30,860 bases of DNA from contig CAZJKV010000014.1 in assembly GCA_964546765.1 (NCBI GenBank), positions 1 through 30,860 of the forward strand. The letters run 5' to 3'. This document shows, piece by piece, positions 8,272 through 14,892 of this stretch (its first letter is position 1; every line of letters begins with the position of its first letter). A program made the position numbers and the translations under genes. The notes below the pieces were generated by a model, which saw nothing but the letters and a program-made list of their open reading frames with translations, ran no database searches and was not told where the DNA came from. This DNA is from JAITWN01 sp964546765. GTDB lineage: Bacteria; Pseudomonadota; Gammaproteobacteria; SZUA-140.

Positions 8272-9525
8272 GTGCAGAATCCATTGAATCAAACAGGTCC
8301 GTCGTGCCGGCATTGCGGCGCCTTGCTCGAGCATTCCCTGGTCGACCTGGGCTCATCGCCGCTGTGCAACACGCTGCTCGACGAGCGATCGATCAACCGG
8401 GGGGAAGTGTTCTATCCGCTGCACGTACGCGTCTGCGGCGATTGCTTCCTCGCCCAGCTCGGCGATTTCGTCACCCCGGACGAGATATTTACCGAGTATT
8501 CGTACTTCTCCTCGTTCTCGACATCATTCGTCGATCACGCCCGGCGATTTGTCGAGGATTCCATCCGGCGTTTCGCGCTGGGTTCCGGCAATCGGGTGAT
8601 CGAGGTGGCCAGCAACGACGGCTACCTGTTGCAGCATTTCCTCCCGCACAATATCCCGGTCCTCGGGATCGAGCCGGCCCGCAATGTCGCGGAGGCGGCG
8701 CGCGCCAGGGGCATCCCGAGCGTCAGCGAATTCCTCGGCGAAAAGACCGCGGCGGCCATCGTCGCCGAGCATGGCGGCGCGGACCTGGTCATCGCGAACA
8801 ACGTGCTGGCGCATACGCCCCAACTGAACGATTTCGTCGGCGGTCTGGCGACGCTCGCCGGCTCGCGCGGCGTCATTTCCGTGGAATTTCCCCACCTGAT
8901 GCGCCTGATCGAACACAACCAGTACGACACGATCTATCACGAGCACTTCTCGTACTTCTCATTCCACACCGTGTGCAGGATCTTCCAGTCCAGGGGTCTG
9001 CGGGTATTCGACGTGCTCGAGGTCGACACCCACGGCGGATCCCTGAGGGTCTATGCCACCGCGGCCGACGCGTCGGTCCACCCTGAAACGCCGAACGTCA
9101 CTCGCATGCACGAGTTCGAGGCCGGGCGCGGCGTGACCGACATGAAGACCTACTCCGATTTCACCCGGCGGGTCGAGGAATCCAAGCGGCAATTGCTGGA
9201 GTACCTGATCCGGCTGCGCCGCGAGAACAAGCAGATTGTCGGCTACGGGGCGCCGGGCAAGGGCAACACACTGCTCAACTACTGCGGTATACGCACGGAC
9301 TTCGTCGATTACATTGTGGATCGAAACCCCTACAAGCAGGGAAAATTCACGCCGGGGACCCGGATCCCCATCTTCCCGGCGGAGAGGATCTTCGAGACAA
9401 AGCCTGATTATGTCCTGGTCATGATCTGGAACCTGGTGGACGAGGTCGTCGATCAGCTCCGGGACATCAGAGAGTGGGGCGGCCAGTTCATCGTCCCGAT
9501 ACCGAATGTCAGAATATTGGGGTAG
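8272..9525 (+). CDS. SAM-dependent sugar C-methyltransferase
   Basis: The protein has 417 residues from a GTG start, chosen because AGGGA at 8261-8265 lies six bases upstream. The three modules of the TylC3/NovU/EvaC-type deoxysugar C-methyltransferases are all visible. First is a zinc-binding N-terminus with two CxxC pairs (CRHCG and CGDC). Next is a Rossmann SAM-binding core with VIEVASNDGYLLQHF and the active-site segment YHEHFSYFS. Last is the C-terminal domain with IVGYGAPGKGNTLLNYCGI. These enzymes methylate C3 of a 4-keto-6-deoxy nucleotide sugar to give a branched sugar. The gene lies 3 bases before the epimerase/dehydratase gene, which fits a shared pathway. The exact nucleotide sugar is inferred, with CDP-linked intermediates plausible because rfbF is present at 22.1 kb. 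Confidence 0.9.
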   Translation: MQNPLNQTGPSCRHCGALLEHSLVDLGSSPLCNTLLDERSINRGEVFYPLHVRVCGDCFLAQLGDFVTPDEIFTEYSYFSSFSTSFVDHARRFVEDSIRRFALGSGNRVIEVASNDGYLLQHFLPHNIPVLGIEPARNVAEAARARGIPSVSEFLGEKTAAAIVAEHGGADLVIANNVLAHTPQLNDFVGGLATLAGSRGVISVEFPHLMRLIEHNQYDTIYHEHFSYFSFHTVCRIFQSRGLRVFDVLEVDTHGGSLRVYATAADASVHPETPNVTRMHEFEAGRGVTDMKTYSDFTRRVEESKRQLLEYLIRLRRENKQIVGYGAPGKGNTLLNYCGIRTDFVDYIVDRNPYKQGKFTPGTRIPIFPAERIFETKPDYVLVMIWNLVDEVVDQLRDIREWGGQFIVPIPNVRILG

Positions 9526-9528
9526 ATC

Positions 9529-10632
9529 ATGCTGCGCGACGTAAACGAACTCATCGACGGAGATCTGAATTACCTGATCGACAAGGCCAGGCCGCAATTC
9601 GAGGCGATGGCCGGGAAGACGCTGTGGCTCACCGGGGCGGCGGGCTTTCTCGGGTATTATCTGTGCAAATCCGTCAACCACTGGAACGCGGCGCAGCCTG
9701 AAGACCGGCAGATCCGTCTGCTCGCGATCGACAACTTCATGCGCGGTGTGCCGAGGTGGCTCGACGAGCTCGATTCGCCGAAGATCGAGCTGATCACCCA
9801 TGACGTCGTCCAGCCGATCCCCCCGGACTGGGCGGACGCGGATTTCATCATCCATGCGGCATCGATCGCCTCGCCGACCTTCTATCGCATGTATCCGCTC
9901 GAGACCATCGACGCCAACGTGCAGGGATTGCGCCACATGCTGGAATACGCCGCCGGTCGTCCGGGCAAGATCGGCGGCATGCTGTTCTTCTCGACCAGCG
10001 AGATCTACGGCGACCCGCCTGCGGACGAGATCCCGACCGTCGAGACGTTCCGCGGCCTGGTGTCATGCACCGGCCCCAGGGCCTGTTACGACGAGTCGAA
10101 GCGGCTCGGCGAGACGCTGTGCGTGATCTTCGCCGACAAGCACCAGGTGCCTGTCAGCATTGCCAGGCCGTTCAACAACTACGGTCCGGGCCTGAAACTG
10201 CAGGACGGCCGGGTGCTCCCGGACTTCGCCCGGGACGCGCTCGACGGGCGGGATATCGTGATGCTTTCCGACGGCTCCCCTACCCGCACGTTCTGCTACA
10301 TCACCGACGCGCTCGCCGGTTACCTCAAGGTGCTGGTCGACGGGCGGCGCGGCGAGCCCTACAACATCGGCATAGACGAAGGCGAGATCTCGATCGCCGA
10401 GGTCGCCCGGCTCGTCGCGGTGCATGCCGGGGAATTGTGGGACTACAAGGGCCGGGTGATACACGAAAAGAGCAGCGAGGCGGCCTATCTACAGGACAAC
10501 CCCAACCGCCGCTGTCCCAATATCGACAAGGCGAGAAAAGAGCTCGGTTTTGCGCCGGAGGTCTCCGTCAACGACGGCCTGAGGCGCACGCTGAACTGGT
10601 ATTACTTCAACCGCGAAGGCGAGTCGGCATAA
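9529..10632 (+). CDS. NAD-dependent epimerase/dehydratase, UDP-glucuronate decarboxylase-like
   Basis: The protein has 367 residues and belongs to the extended short-chain dehydrogenase family. The NAD-binding motif is TGAAGFLGYYL. The catalytic triad region shows FFSTSEIYGDP (Ser/Thr) and CYDESKR (YxxxK), and ARPFNNYGPG is typical of the family. The CYDESKR context and the downstream RTFCYITDALAGY resemble UDP-glucuronate decarboxylases (UXS) and related 4,6-dehydratases. An N-terminal extension of about 30 residues precedes the Rossmann fold. It is followed with a one-base overlap (TAATG) by ugd, whose product UDP-glucuronate would be the UXS substrate; this supports UDP-xylose or a 4-keto-pentose as product. 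A CDP-glucose 4,6-dehydratase-like role is a weaker alternative. Confidence 0.78.
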   Translation: MLRDVNELIDGDLNYLIDKARPQFEAMAGKTLWLTGAAGFLGYYLCKSVNHWNAAQPEDRQIRLLAIDNFMRGVPRWLDELDSPKIELITHDVVQPIPPDWADADFIIHAASIASPTFYRMYPLETIDANVQGLRHMLEYAAGRPGKIGGMLFFSTSEIYGDPPADEIPTVETFRGLVSCTGPRACYDESKRLGETLCVIFADKHQVPVSIARPFNNYGPGLKLQDGRVLPDFARDALDGRDIVMLSDGSPTRTFCYITDALAGYLKVLVDGRRGEPYNIGIDEGEISIAEVARLVAVHAGELWDYKGRVIHEKSSEAAYLQDNPNRRCPNIDKARKELGFAPEVSVNDGLRRTLNWYYFNREGESA

Positions 10633-12011
10633 TGCGCATCTGCATCATCGGGACCGGCTACGTCGGCCTGGTCTCCGGCGCCTGCCTGGCCGATGTCGGC
10701 CACGAGGTCCGCTGCGTGGACGTCAACCCCCGCCGCGTCGAAGACGTCAACCGCGGGATCCCGCCCATCCATGAGGATGGCCTGGTAGACATGCTGCGGC
10801 GGAACGTCGGCCAGCGGCTGTTCGCGACGACCGACCTCGCCGCCGCGTTCAGGGATGCGGATGTGGTGCTGGTCTGCGTCGGGACGCCGTTCGACGGTCG
10901 CGAGATCGATCTGCGTTACGTCCTCGAGGCCGCGACCGCGCTGGGACGGTGCCTGCGGGACCGGCCGGATTACTGCGTGATCGCGGTCAAGAGCACCGTG
11001 GTGCCCGGCACCACGACGGGTCCGTTTCGCGAGGCGCTGGAGGCCGCCTCCGGCAAGCGCGCCGGCGTCGACTTCGGGCTCGGGATGAACCCGGAGTTCC
11101 TCGCCGAGGGTGTCGCGATCCGCGATTTCATGGAGCCGGACCGGATCGTGCTGGGCGGCATCGACGAGCGCAGCATCAACGCCCTCGCCGCGATGTACCA
11201 GGGCTTTCCCGGGGTCCCGCTGGTCAGGACCCATCCGGCGACGGCGGAAATGATCAAATACGCGTCGAACTCGCTGCTCGCGACGCTGATCTCATTTTCG
11301 AACGAGATCGCGCGATTTTGCGAGGTTACAGACGACGTCGACGTCGCCGATGTCATGAACGGGGTCCACCTGATGCAGCACCTCAGCTACCGCGACGCAG
11401 CGGGTGTGACACGCCAGGTCTCGGCGGCAGGCTTTCTGTGGGCCGGTTGCGGATTCGGCGGCAGCTGCTTCCCGAAGGACGTCAAGGCGCTGATCGCCCG
11501 GGCCGACGCCAGCGGCGTCGAGCCACGGCTGCTGCGCTCGGTGATAGCGGTCAACGAAGGACAGCCCGACCGCCTGCTGGCGCATCTGAGACACCATTAT
11601 CCGGCGCTGAAGGGCCTGCGCGTCGCCGTCCTCGGCCTCGCGTTCAAGCCCGGCACCGATGACGTCAGGGAGTCTCCCGCCCTCCCGATCGTCGCTCGCC
11701 TGGTCGCCGACGGGGCACGGGTGACATGCCACGATCCGATCGCGGGCGCGAACTTCCGGGAGGCGCTGCAGGCCCGGGGTACCGATCCCGCGGCGATCGC
11801 ATTTGCGGATGATCTGGCGACGGCGCTGGAAGGCTGCGATGCGGCCCTGCTGGTCACGAAATGGCCGGAATACGCGGCGCTGCCCGGGCTGCTCGCGGCG
11901 CGGGATCCGCTCCCGCTGATTGTCGATGGCCGAAGGTTCATACCCAGGGACGCGTATCCCCGCTATTCCGGCATAGGCCTGCGCGAAGGCGCGCCATGGA
12001 AGACCGGCTGA
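10632..12011 (+). CDS. ugd: UDP-glucose 6-dehydrogenase
   Basis: The protein has 459 residues. An open frame extends much further upstream, but the real start is the ATG at 10632: it begins at the Rossmann motif MRICIIGTGYVGLVSGACLA and overlaps the previous stop by one base. The family features are all present: VCVGTPFDG, the catalytic lysine/asparagine region EMIKYASNSLLA, and the active-site cysteine in GCGFGGSCFPKDVKAL. The C-terminal UDP-binding domain has LGLAFKPGTDDVRESP. It oxidises UDP-glucose to UDP-glucuronate with two NAD+. A slightly longer loop (VHLMQHLSYRDAAGVTRQV) precedes the cysteine motif. A UDP-HexNAc or GDP-mannose dehydrogenase is possible but less likely given the GFGGSCFPKD form. 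Confidence 0.88.
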   Translation: MRICIIGTGYVGLVSGACLADVGHEVRCVDVNPRRVEDVNRGIPPIHEDGLVDMLRRNVGQRLFATTDLAAAFRDADVVLVCVGTPFDGREIDLRYVLEAATALGRCLRDRPDYCVIAVKSTVVPGTTTGPFREALEAASGKRAGVDFGLGMNPEFLAEGVAIRDFMEPDRIVLGGIDERSINALAAMYQGFPGVPLVRTHPATAEMIKYASNSLLATLISFSNEIARFCEVTDDVDVADVMNGVHLMQHLSYRDAAGVTRQVSAAGFLWAGCGFGGSCFPKDVKALIARADASGVEPRLLRSVIAVNEGQPDRLLAHLRHHYPALKGLRVAVLGLAFKPGTDDVRESPALPIVARLVADGARVTCHDPIAGANFREALQARGTDPAAIAFADDLATALEGCDAALLVTKWPEYAALPGLLAARDPLPLIVDGRRFIPRDAYPRYSGIGLREGAPWKTG

Positions 12012-12901
12012 AGGGTCGGCGGGCGCTGGTCACCGGCGGCCGCGGCTTCATCGGGTCGGCCCTGTGCCGGCAACTGACCGCGGCCGGCGCGGATGTCTAT
12101 TCCGTCGGCCGGACACCGCCCGCAGACGCGGACGATCCCCGGGCGCTGGTCTGCGACCTGCAGGAAATCGACGCGACCCGCGCGCTGTTCGACCGGGTAA
12201 GGCCGGACTTCGTCTTTCACCTCGCCAGCCACGTGCTGGGCGCCAGGACGACCGATGTTGTGCTGTCGACCTATCACAGCAATCTGACCTCGACCGTGAA
12301 TCTGCTGGTCGCGGCGCAGGAACACCGCTGCCGGCGCGTCGTCCTGACCGGTTCGCTCGAGGAACCCGTCCCGTCGATGGAGTGGAGTATCCCGAGTTCT
12401 CCCTACGCGGCCGCAAAGTCCGCGGCCGGCGCCTACGGCCGCATGTTTCATGCGCTCTTCGGTCTGCCGGTCGTGATCCTGCGGGTGTTCATGGTCTACG
12501 GACCCGGGCAGAACGATATCAAGAAGCTGATCCCTTACGTCATCACCTCGCTGCTGAATGGAGAGGAGCCCTCCTTCACCAGCGGCGCGCGCGAGGTCGA
12601 CTGGATCTACGTGGACGATGTGGCCGAGGCCTTCGTCAGGGCGGCCACGGCCGACGGCATCGATGGGGCGACCCTGGATGTCGGCAGCGGACAGCTCGTG
12701 GCCGTCAGGGAAGTCGTCGAACAAATCTACCGGATCATGGGCTCCGCCACCGCGCCGGTATTCGGTCAGGTCAGCGATCGCCCGATGGAACAGGTCCGGA
12801 GCGCTGATACCGCCACCAGCGAACGACTGCTGGGCTGGCGGCCGCGTACCGCCCTGCCGGAGGGACTCCGCGCAACGGCGGCCTGGTACAGGGCCCGCTG
12901 A
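11996..12901 (+). CDS. NAD-dependent sugar epimerase/dehydratase (second SDR)
   Basis: The protein has 301 residues from the ATG at 11996, chosen because LVTGGRGFIGSALC then lies close to the N-terminus; the gene overlaps ugd by 16 bases. It is an extended SDR with the NAD motif TGGRGFIG, VVLTGSLEEP for the catalytic Ser/Thr strand and PYAAAKSAAGAYG for YxxxK. VDWIYVDDVAEAFVRAA is the usual C-terminal signature. Members with this short form often act as 4-ketoreductases or epimerases on nucleotide deoxysugars, which fits a final step after the C-methyltransferase. Last gene of the operon that starts at 6936. The exact reaction cannot be read from sequence. Confidence 0.82.
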   Translation: MEDRLKGRRALVTGGRGFIGSALCRQLTAAGADVYSVGRTPPADADDPRALVCDLQEIDATRALFDRVRPDFVFHLASHVLGARTTDVVLSTYHSNLTSTVNLLVAAQEHRCRRVVLTGSLEEPVPSMEWSIPSSPYAAAKSAAGAYGRMFHALFGLPVVILRVFMVYGPGQNDIKKLIPYVITSLLNGEEPSFTSGAREVDWIYVDDVAEAFVRAATADGIDGATLDVGSGQLVAVREVVEQIYRIMGSATAPVFGQVSDRPMEQVRSADTATSERLLGWRPRTALPEGLRATAAWYRAR

Positions 12902-13264
12902 ATGTCTGTCAAAATATTGACGTTCACGGTGAAATATGGGAAAATCCCAGCGCCATGTATCGAACCTGCCCCGGCACCAGCAGCCTGACGCGTCCCGAAC
13001 AGGATGCCCGGCTCCACCCCCTGGATTCGACACGGACGTACCGACTTCCAATGCCCGGTCCGTATCGAAGCGAACGCACGAGGTCGAACGGAACTCATGC
13101 AGGCGATCATCGTGTCGGCGCGTCGCGACGCTGGGGAATCATCGCTCGATAGATTATTATGTCCTACGGCGTTCAGAGGTGCATGGCGCTCGCGTTATTT
13201 TTCCGGCAGCCATCGCAACGACACAGAGATGCCTGGTGAACAGGTAACGAGAAGGAGTGCGACT
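12902..13264 (+). other. Intergenic leader region upstream of the exported-protein genes
   Basis: These 363 bases contain no credible gene: the short open frames lack ribosome-binding sites and family likeness. Near the left end are three adjacent short inverted repeats: GTCAA/TTGAC at 12908-12921, TTCAC-G-GTGAA at 12923-12933 and TGGGA-AAA-TCCCA at 12937-12949. A promoter-like pair overlaps them. The remaining ~310 bases would be a long untranslated leader ending in the strong AAGGAG site at 13252-13257. I compared this region by eye with the variable segment at 14.7 kb and saw no template repeat. Confidence 0.5.
12917..12945 (+). promoter_or_regulatory. Possible promoter with an operator-like palindrome in its spacer
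   Basis: TTGACG (12917-12922) and GAAAAT (12940-12945) are 17 bases apart, matching five and four of six consensus positions. The 11-base palindrome TTCAC-G-GTGAA occupies the spacer, where a repressor would block RNA polymerase. It would drive the small lipoprotein and the DGR-target-like gene. No regulator gene is adjacent, so regulation is inference. Confidence 0.4.
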
Positions 13265-13414
13265 ATGATACGAAGATTCGGCCTATGGACGTTGCTGTTG
13301 CTGGCAACGATCGCGCTGGCCGGCTGCGGCAGTAGCAGCAGCGGCGGCGGCGGTTCCGGTGATCCGTCCAGCAACTGGGGCGAGATGATTTGGGACGAAG
13401 ATAATTGGGCTTGA
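13265..13414 (+). CDS. Tiny lipoprotein with a tryptophan-rich acidic tail
   Basis: The product is 49 residues. The start at 13265 is fixed by AAGGAG at 13252-13257, seven bases upstream. The N-terminus MIRRFGLWTLLLLATIALAGC is a complete lipoprotein signal with lipobox LAGC (cysteine at residue 21). A flexible Ser/Gly linker follows, then the 13-residue tail NWGEMIWDEDNWA with three regularly placed tryptophans and four acidic residues. Mature size would be only 29 residues, anchored by lipid. The DGR-target-like gene starts 55 bases downstream, so the two are probably co-expressed and may act together at the outer membrane. I do not recognise a named family. Confidence 0.75.
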   Translation: MIRRFGLWTLLLLATIALAGCGSSSSGGGGSGDPSSNWGEMIWDEDNWA

Positions 13415-13469
13415 GCGTTCCGGGACGGCCTTCCACACGGATAACTTCAGATTTGAAAGGATCATGTAA

Positions 13470-14804
13470 ATGAAAAAATCTTCACTGTCCATCGCAATGA
13501 TTGCGCTCTTCACGGCCGCGTCGGCATCCGCGGGCGATCTCAATTCGACCGATGACAACACGCTTAACCAGTTCGTCTCCGGGACGCCGGCGGTCGCGGC
13601 AGAGGTCAACGACAACTTTGACAAGGTGGCCGATGCCGTCAACGACAACCATGAACGGATAACCGCCAACACCGCCGCGATCAGCGAGAGCGCCGATGCG
13701 ATTGTCGATCTCGAGGTCGAGATCAACGCGAACACGGCCGCCATTGCCGACAATGCCGCCGATATCGCGGCGAATACCGCCGCCATCACCGCGAATACCG
13801 CAGACATCGCGACGAACTCTGACGCCACCGCCGCCAATGCCGCCGGTGTCGCGGCGAACAGCCTCGCCATCACTGCAAATGCCGCAGACACCGCGACCAA
13901 CACGGCCAATATCGCAACGAATGCCGCAGGCATTGCAGCGAACGCCGTGGATATCCTTGACCTCACCAATGAGGTTGCCGGGAATACCGCGGCCATCGCG
14001 ACCAACACCGCGGACATCGCGACCAACACCGCAGCGACCACCGCGAACGCGGACGCCATCGCGGCGCTGCAGCAAGGCGGCAACACGACCGGCACGCCCT
14101 GCGCGGGCAATGATGCGGGCGACATCATGGTGCGGGTCGGCCCGCTGTGCGTCGACAAGTATGAAGCCAGTGTCTGGAGCGCCGCGGACGGCGGCACGCA
14201 GTATGGGGTGGCAGAAGACGACTACCCCTGCCTGGATAACGGCAATGACTGCACGGTCGGAGCAGCCAACCCGATCTATGCCCGAAGCGAGGCAGGCGTG
14301 ATCCCGGCGGCGCATATCACCTGGTTCCAGGCCCAGCAGGCCTGCGGGAATGCCGGCAAGCGCCTGATGAGCAATGCCGAATGGCAGATGGCGGCAGCGG
14401 GAACGCCCGATCCCGGCCTGGCGGGCAGCGACGCGACCAATTTCTGTAATACAGACTCTGGAGCCAGGGTCGCGACAGGCTCCAGCGAAGTCGGTACAGA
14501 ACCCTGTGTCTCCAATTGGGGCGTGACCGACATGGTCGGCAATGTCAATGAGTGGACGGCCGACTGGTTCGCGGGTACGGGCACCAGTAGTGGTGCGTCT
14601 ACCCCCAATAGTGAAACCTACGGGGGCGATGAAGCCACTAATATTCTCCGGGCCAATACACAGGTGGGGGGGTCCCAGTTTCCCGCGATCCTCTATCGTG
14701 GCGGCGGTTTCAGCGCCGGCACGCTCGCCGGTGTGTTTGCGATAAATGGCACCCATGGACCGGCGCTTTCTGCTGTATCGGTGGGTTTCCGCTGCGCCCG
14801 CTGA
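13470..14804 (+). CDS. Exported coiled-coil / FGE-fold protein, probable DGR target
   Basis: The protein has 444 residues; AAAGGA precedes the ATG. Residues 1-22 are a signal peptide. Residues about 33-55 hold SGTPAVAAEVNDNFDKV, the head of a coiled coil seen in fibre-like proteins. Residues about 60-200 are a long run of seven-residue repeats of the form I-A-x-N-T-A-x, expected to make a trimeric stalk. From about residue 215 a formylglycine-generating-enzyme-like (C-type lectin) domain follows: LCVDKYEASVW, GKRLMSNAEWQMAA and DMVGNVNEWTADW. The paired cysteines of true FGE are not seen, so it should bind rather than catalyse. The C-terminus, RGGGFSAGTLAGVFAING through VGFRCAR, has the layout of DGR variable regions. 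No reverse transcriptase lies in the window. Confidence 0.82.
   Translation: MKKSSLSIAMIALFTAASASAGDLNSTDDNTLNQFVSGTPAVAAEVNDNFDKVADAVNDNHERITANTAAISESADAIVDLEVEINANTAAIADNAADIAANTAAITANTADIATNSDATAANAAGVAANSLAITANAADTATNTANIATNAAGIAANAVDILDLTNEVAGNTAAIATNTADIATNTAATTANADAIAALQQGGNTTGTPCAGNDAGDIMVRVGPLCVDKYEASVWSAADGGTQYGVAEDDYPCLDNGNDCTVGAANPIYARSEAGVIPAAHITWFQAQQACGNAGKRLMSNAEWQMAAAGTPDPGLAGSDATNFCNTDSGARVATGSSEVGTEPCVSNWGVTDMVGNVNEWTADWFAGTGTSSGASTPNSETYGGDEATNILRANTQVGGSQFPAILYRGGGFSAGTLAGVFAINGTHGPALSAVSVGFRCAR
14697..14801 (+). other. Putative DGR variable region (C-terminal 35 codons)
   Basis: Residues 410-444 align without gaps to the usual variable region of FGE/C-lectin DGR targets: RGG, four variable residues, G, one pair, AGVFA, variable block, P, variable block, VGFRCAR to the stop. 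The codons at positions that usually vary mostly end in C or T (ggt, ttc, agc, gcc, ctc, aat, ggc, acc, cat, ctt, tct, gct). This is what random change of the two adenines in AAC/AAT template codons leaves behind. Exceptions are ata, gcg, gta and tcg. The template repeat and reverse transcriptase are not in the window, so activity is not shown. Confidence 0.65.
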
Positions 14805-14825
14805 GCTAGACCTCGCAATGTAACA

Positions 14826-14854
14826 AGATCGGGCCCCGTTCCGGGGCCCGATCT
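14826..14854 (+). terminator. Perfect 13-bp GC-rich hairpin after the DGR-target-like gene
   Basis: AGATCGGGCCCCG, loop TTC, then the exact reverse complement. The stem starts 21 bases after the stop codon. It may end transcription, but no T-tract follows (only CTTGAGC). In the Bordetella phage DGR a short hairpin just downstream of the variable region promotes target recognition, so a homing role is an alternative. Confidence 0.6.
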
Positions 14855-14892
14855 CTTGAGCATCACAAGCAGTCACAGCTGGACCCCGACGC

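Noticed and set aside
10065..10631. Upstream extension of the ugd frame
   Set aside because: The extension overlaps the UXS-like gene in another frame and is arginine-rich. The Rossmann motif begins at the ATG at 10632.
12902..13264. DGR template repeat upstream of the target gene
   Set aside because: By eye no segment resembles 14697-14801, and no reverse transcriptase frame is present.
13470..14804. True formylglycine-generating enzyme (sulfatase activator)
   Set aside because: Exported, carried on a coiled-coil stalk, without the paired catalytic cysteines, and with a variable-region-like C-terminus. No sulfatase is in the window.
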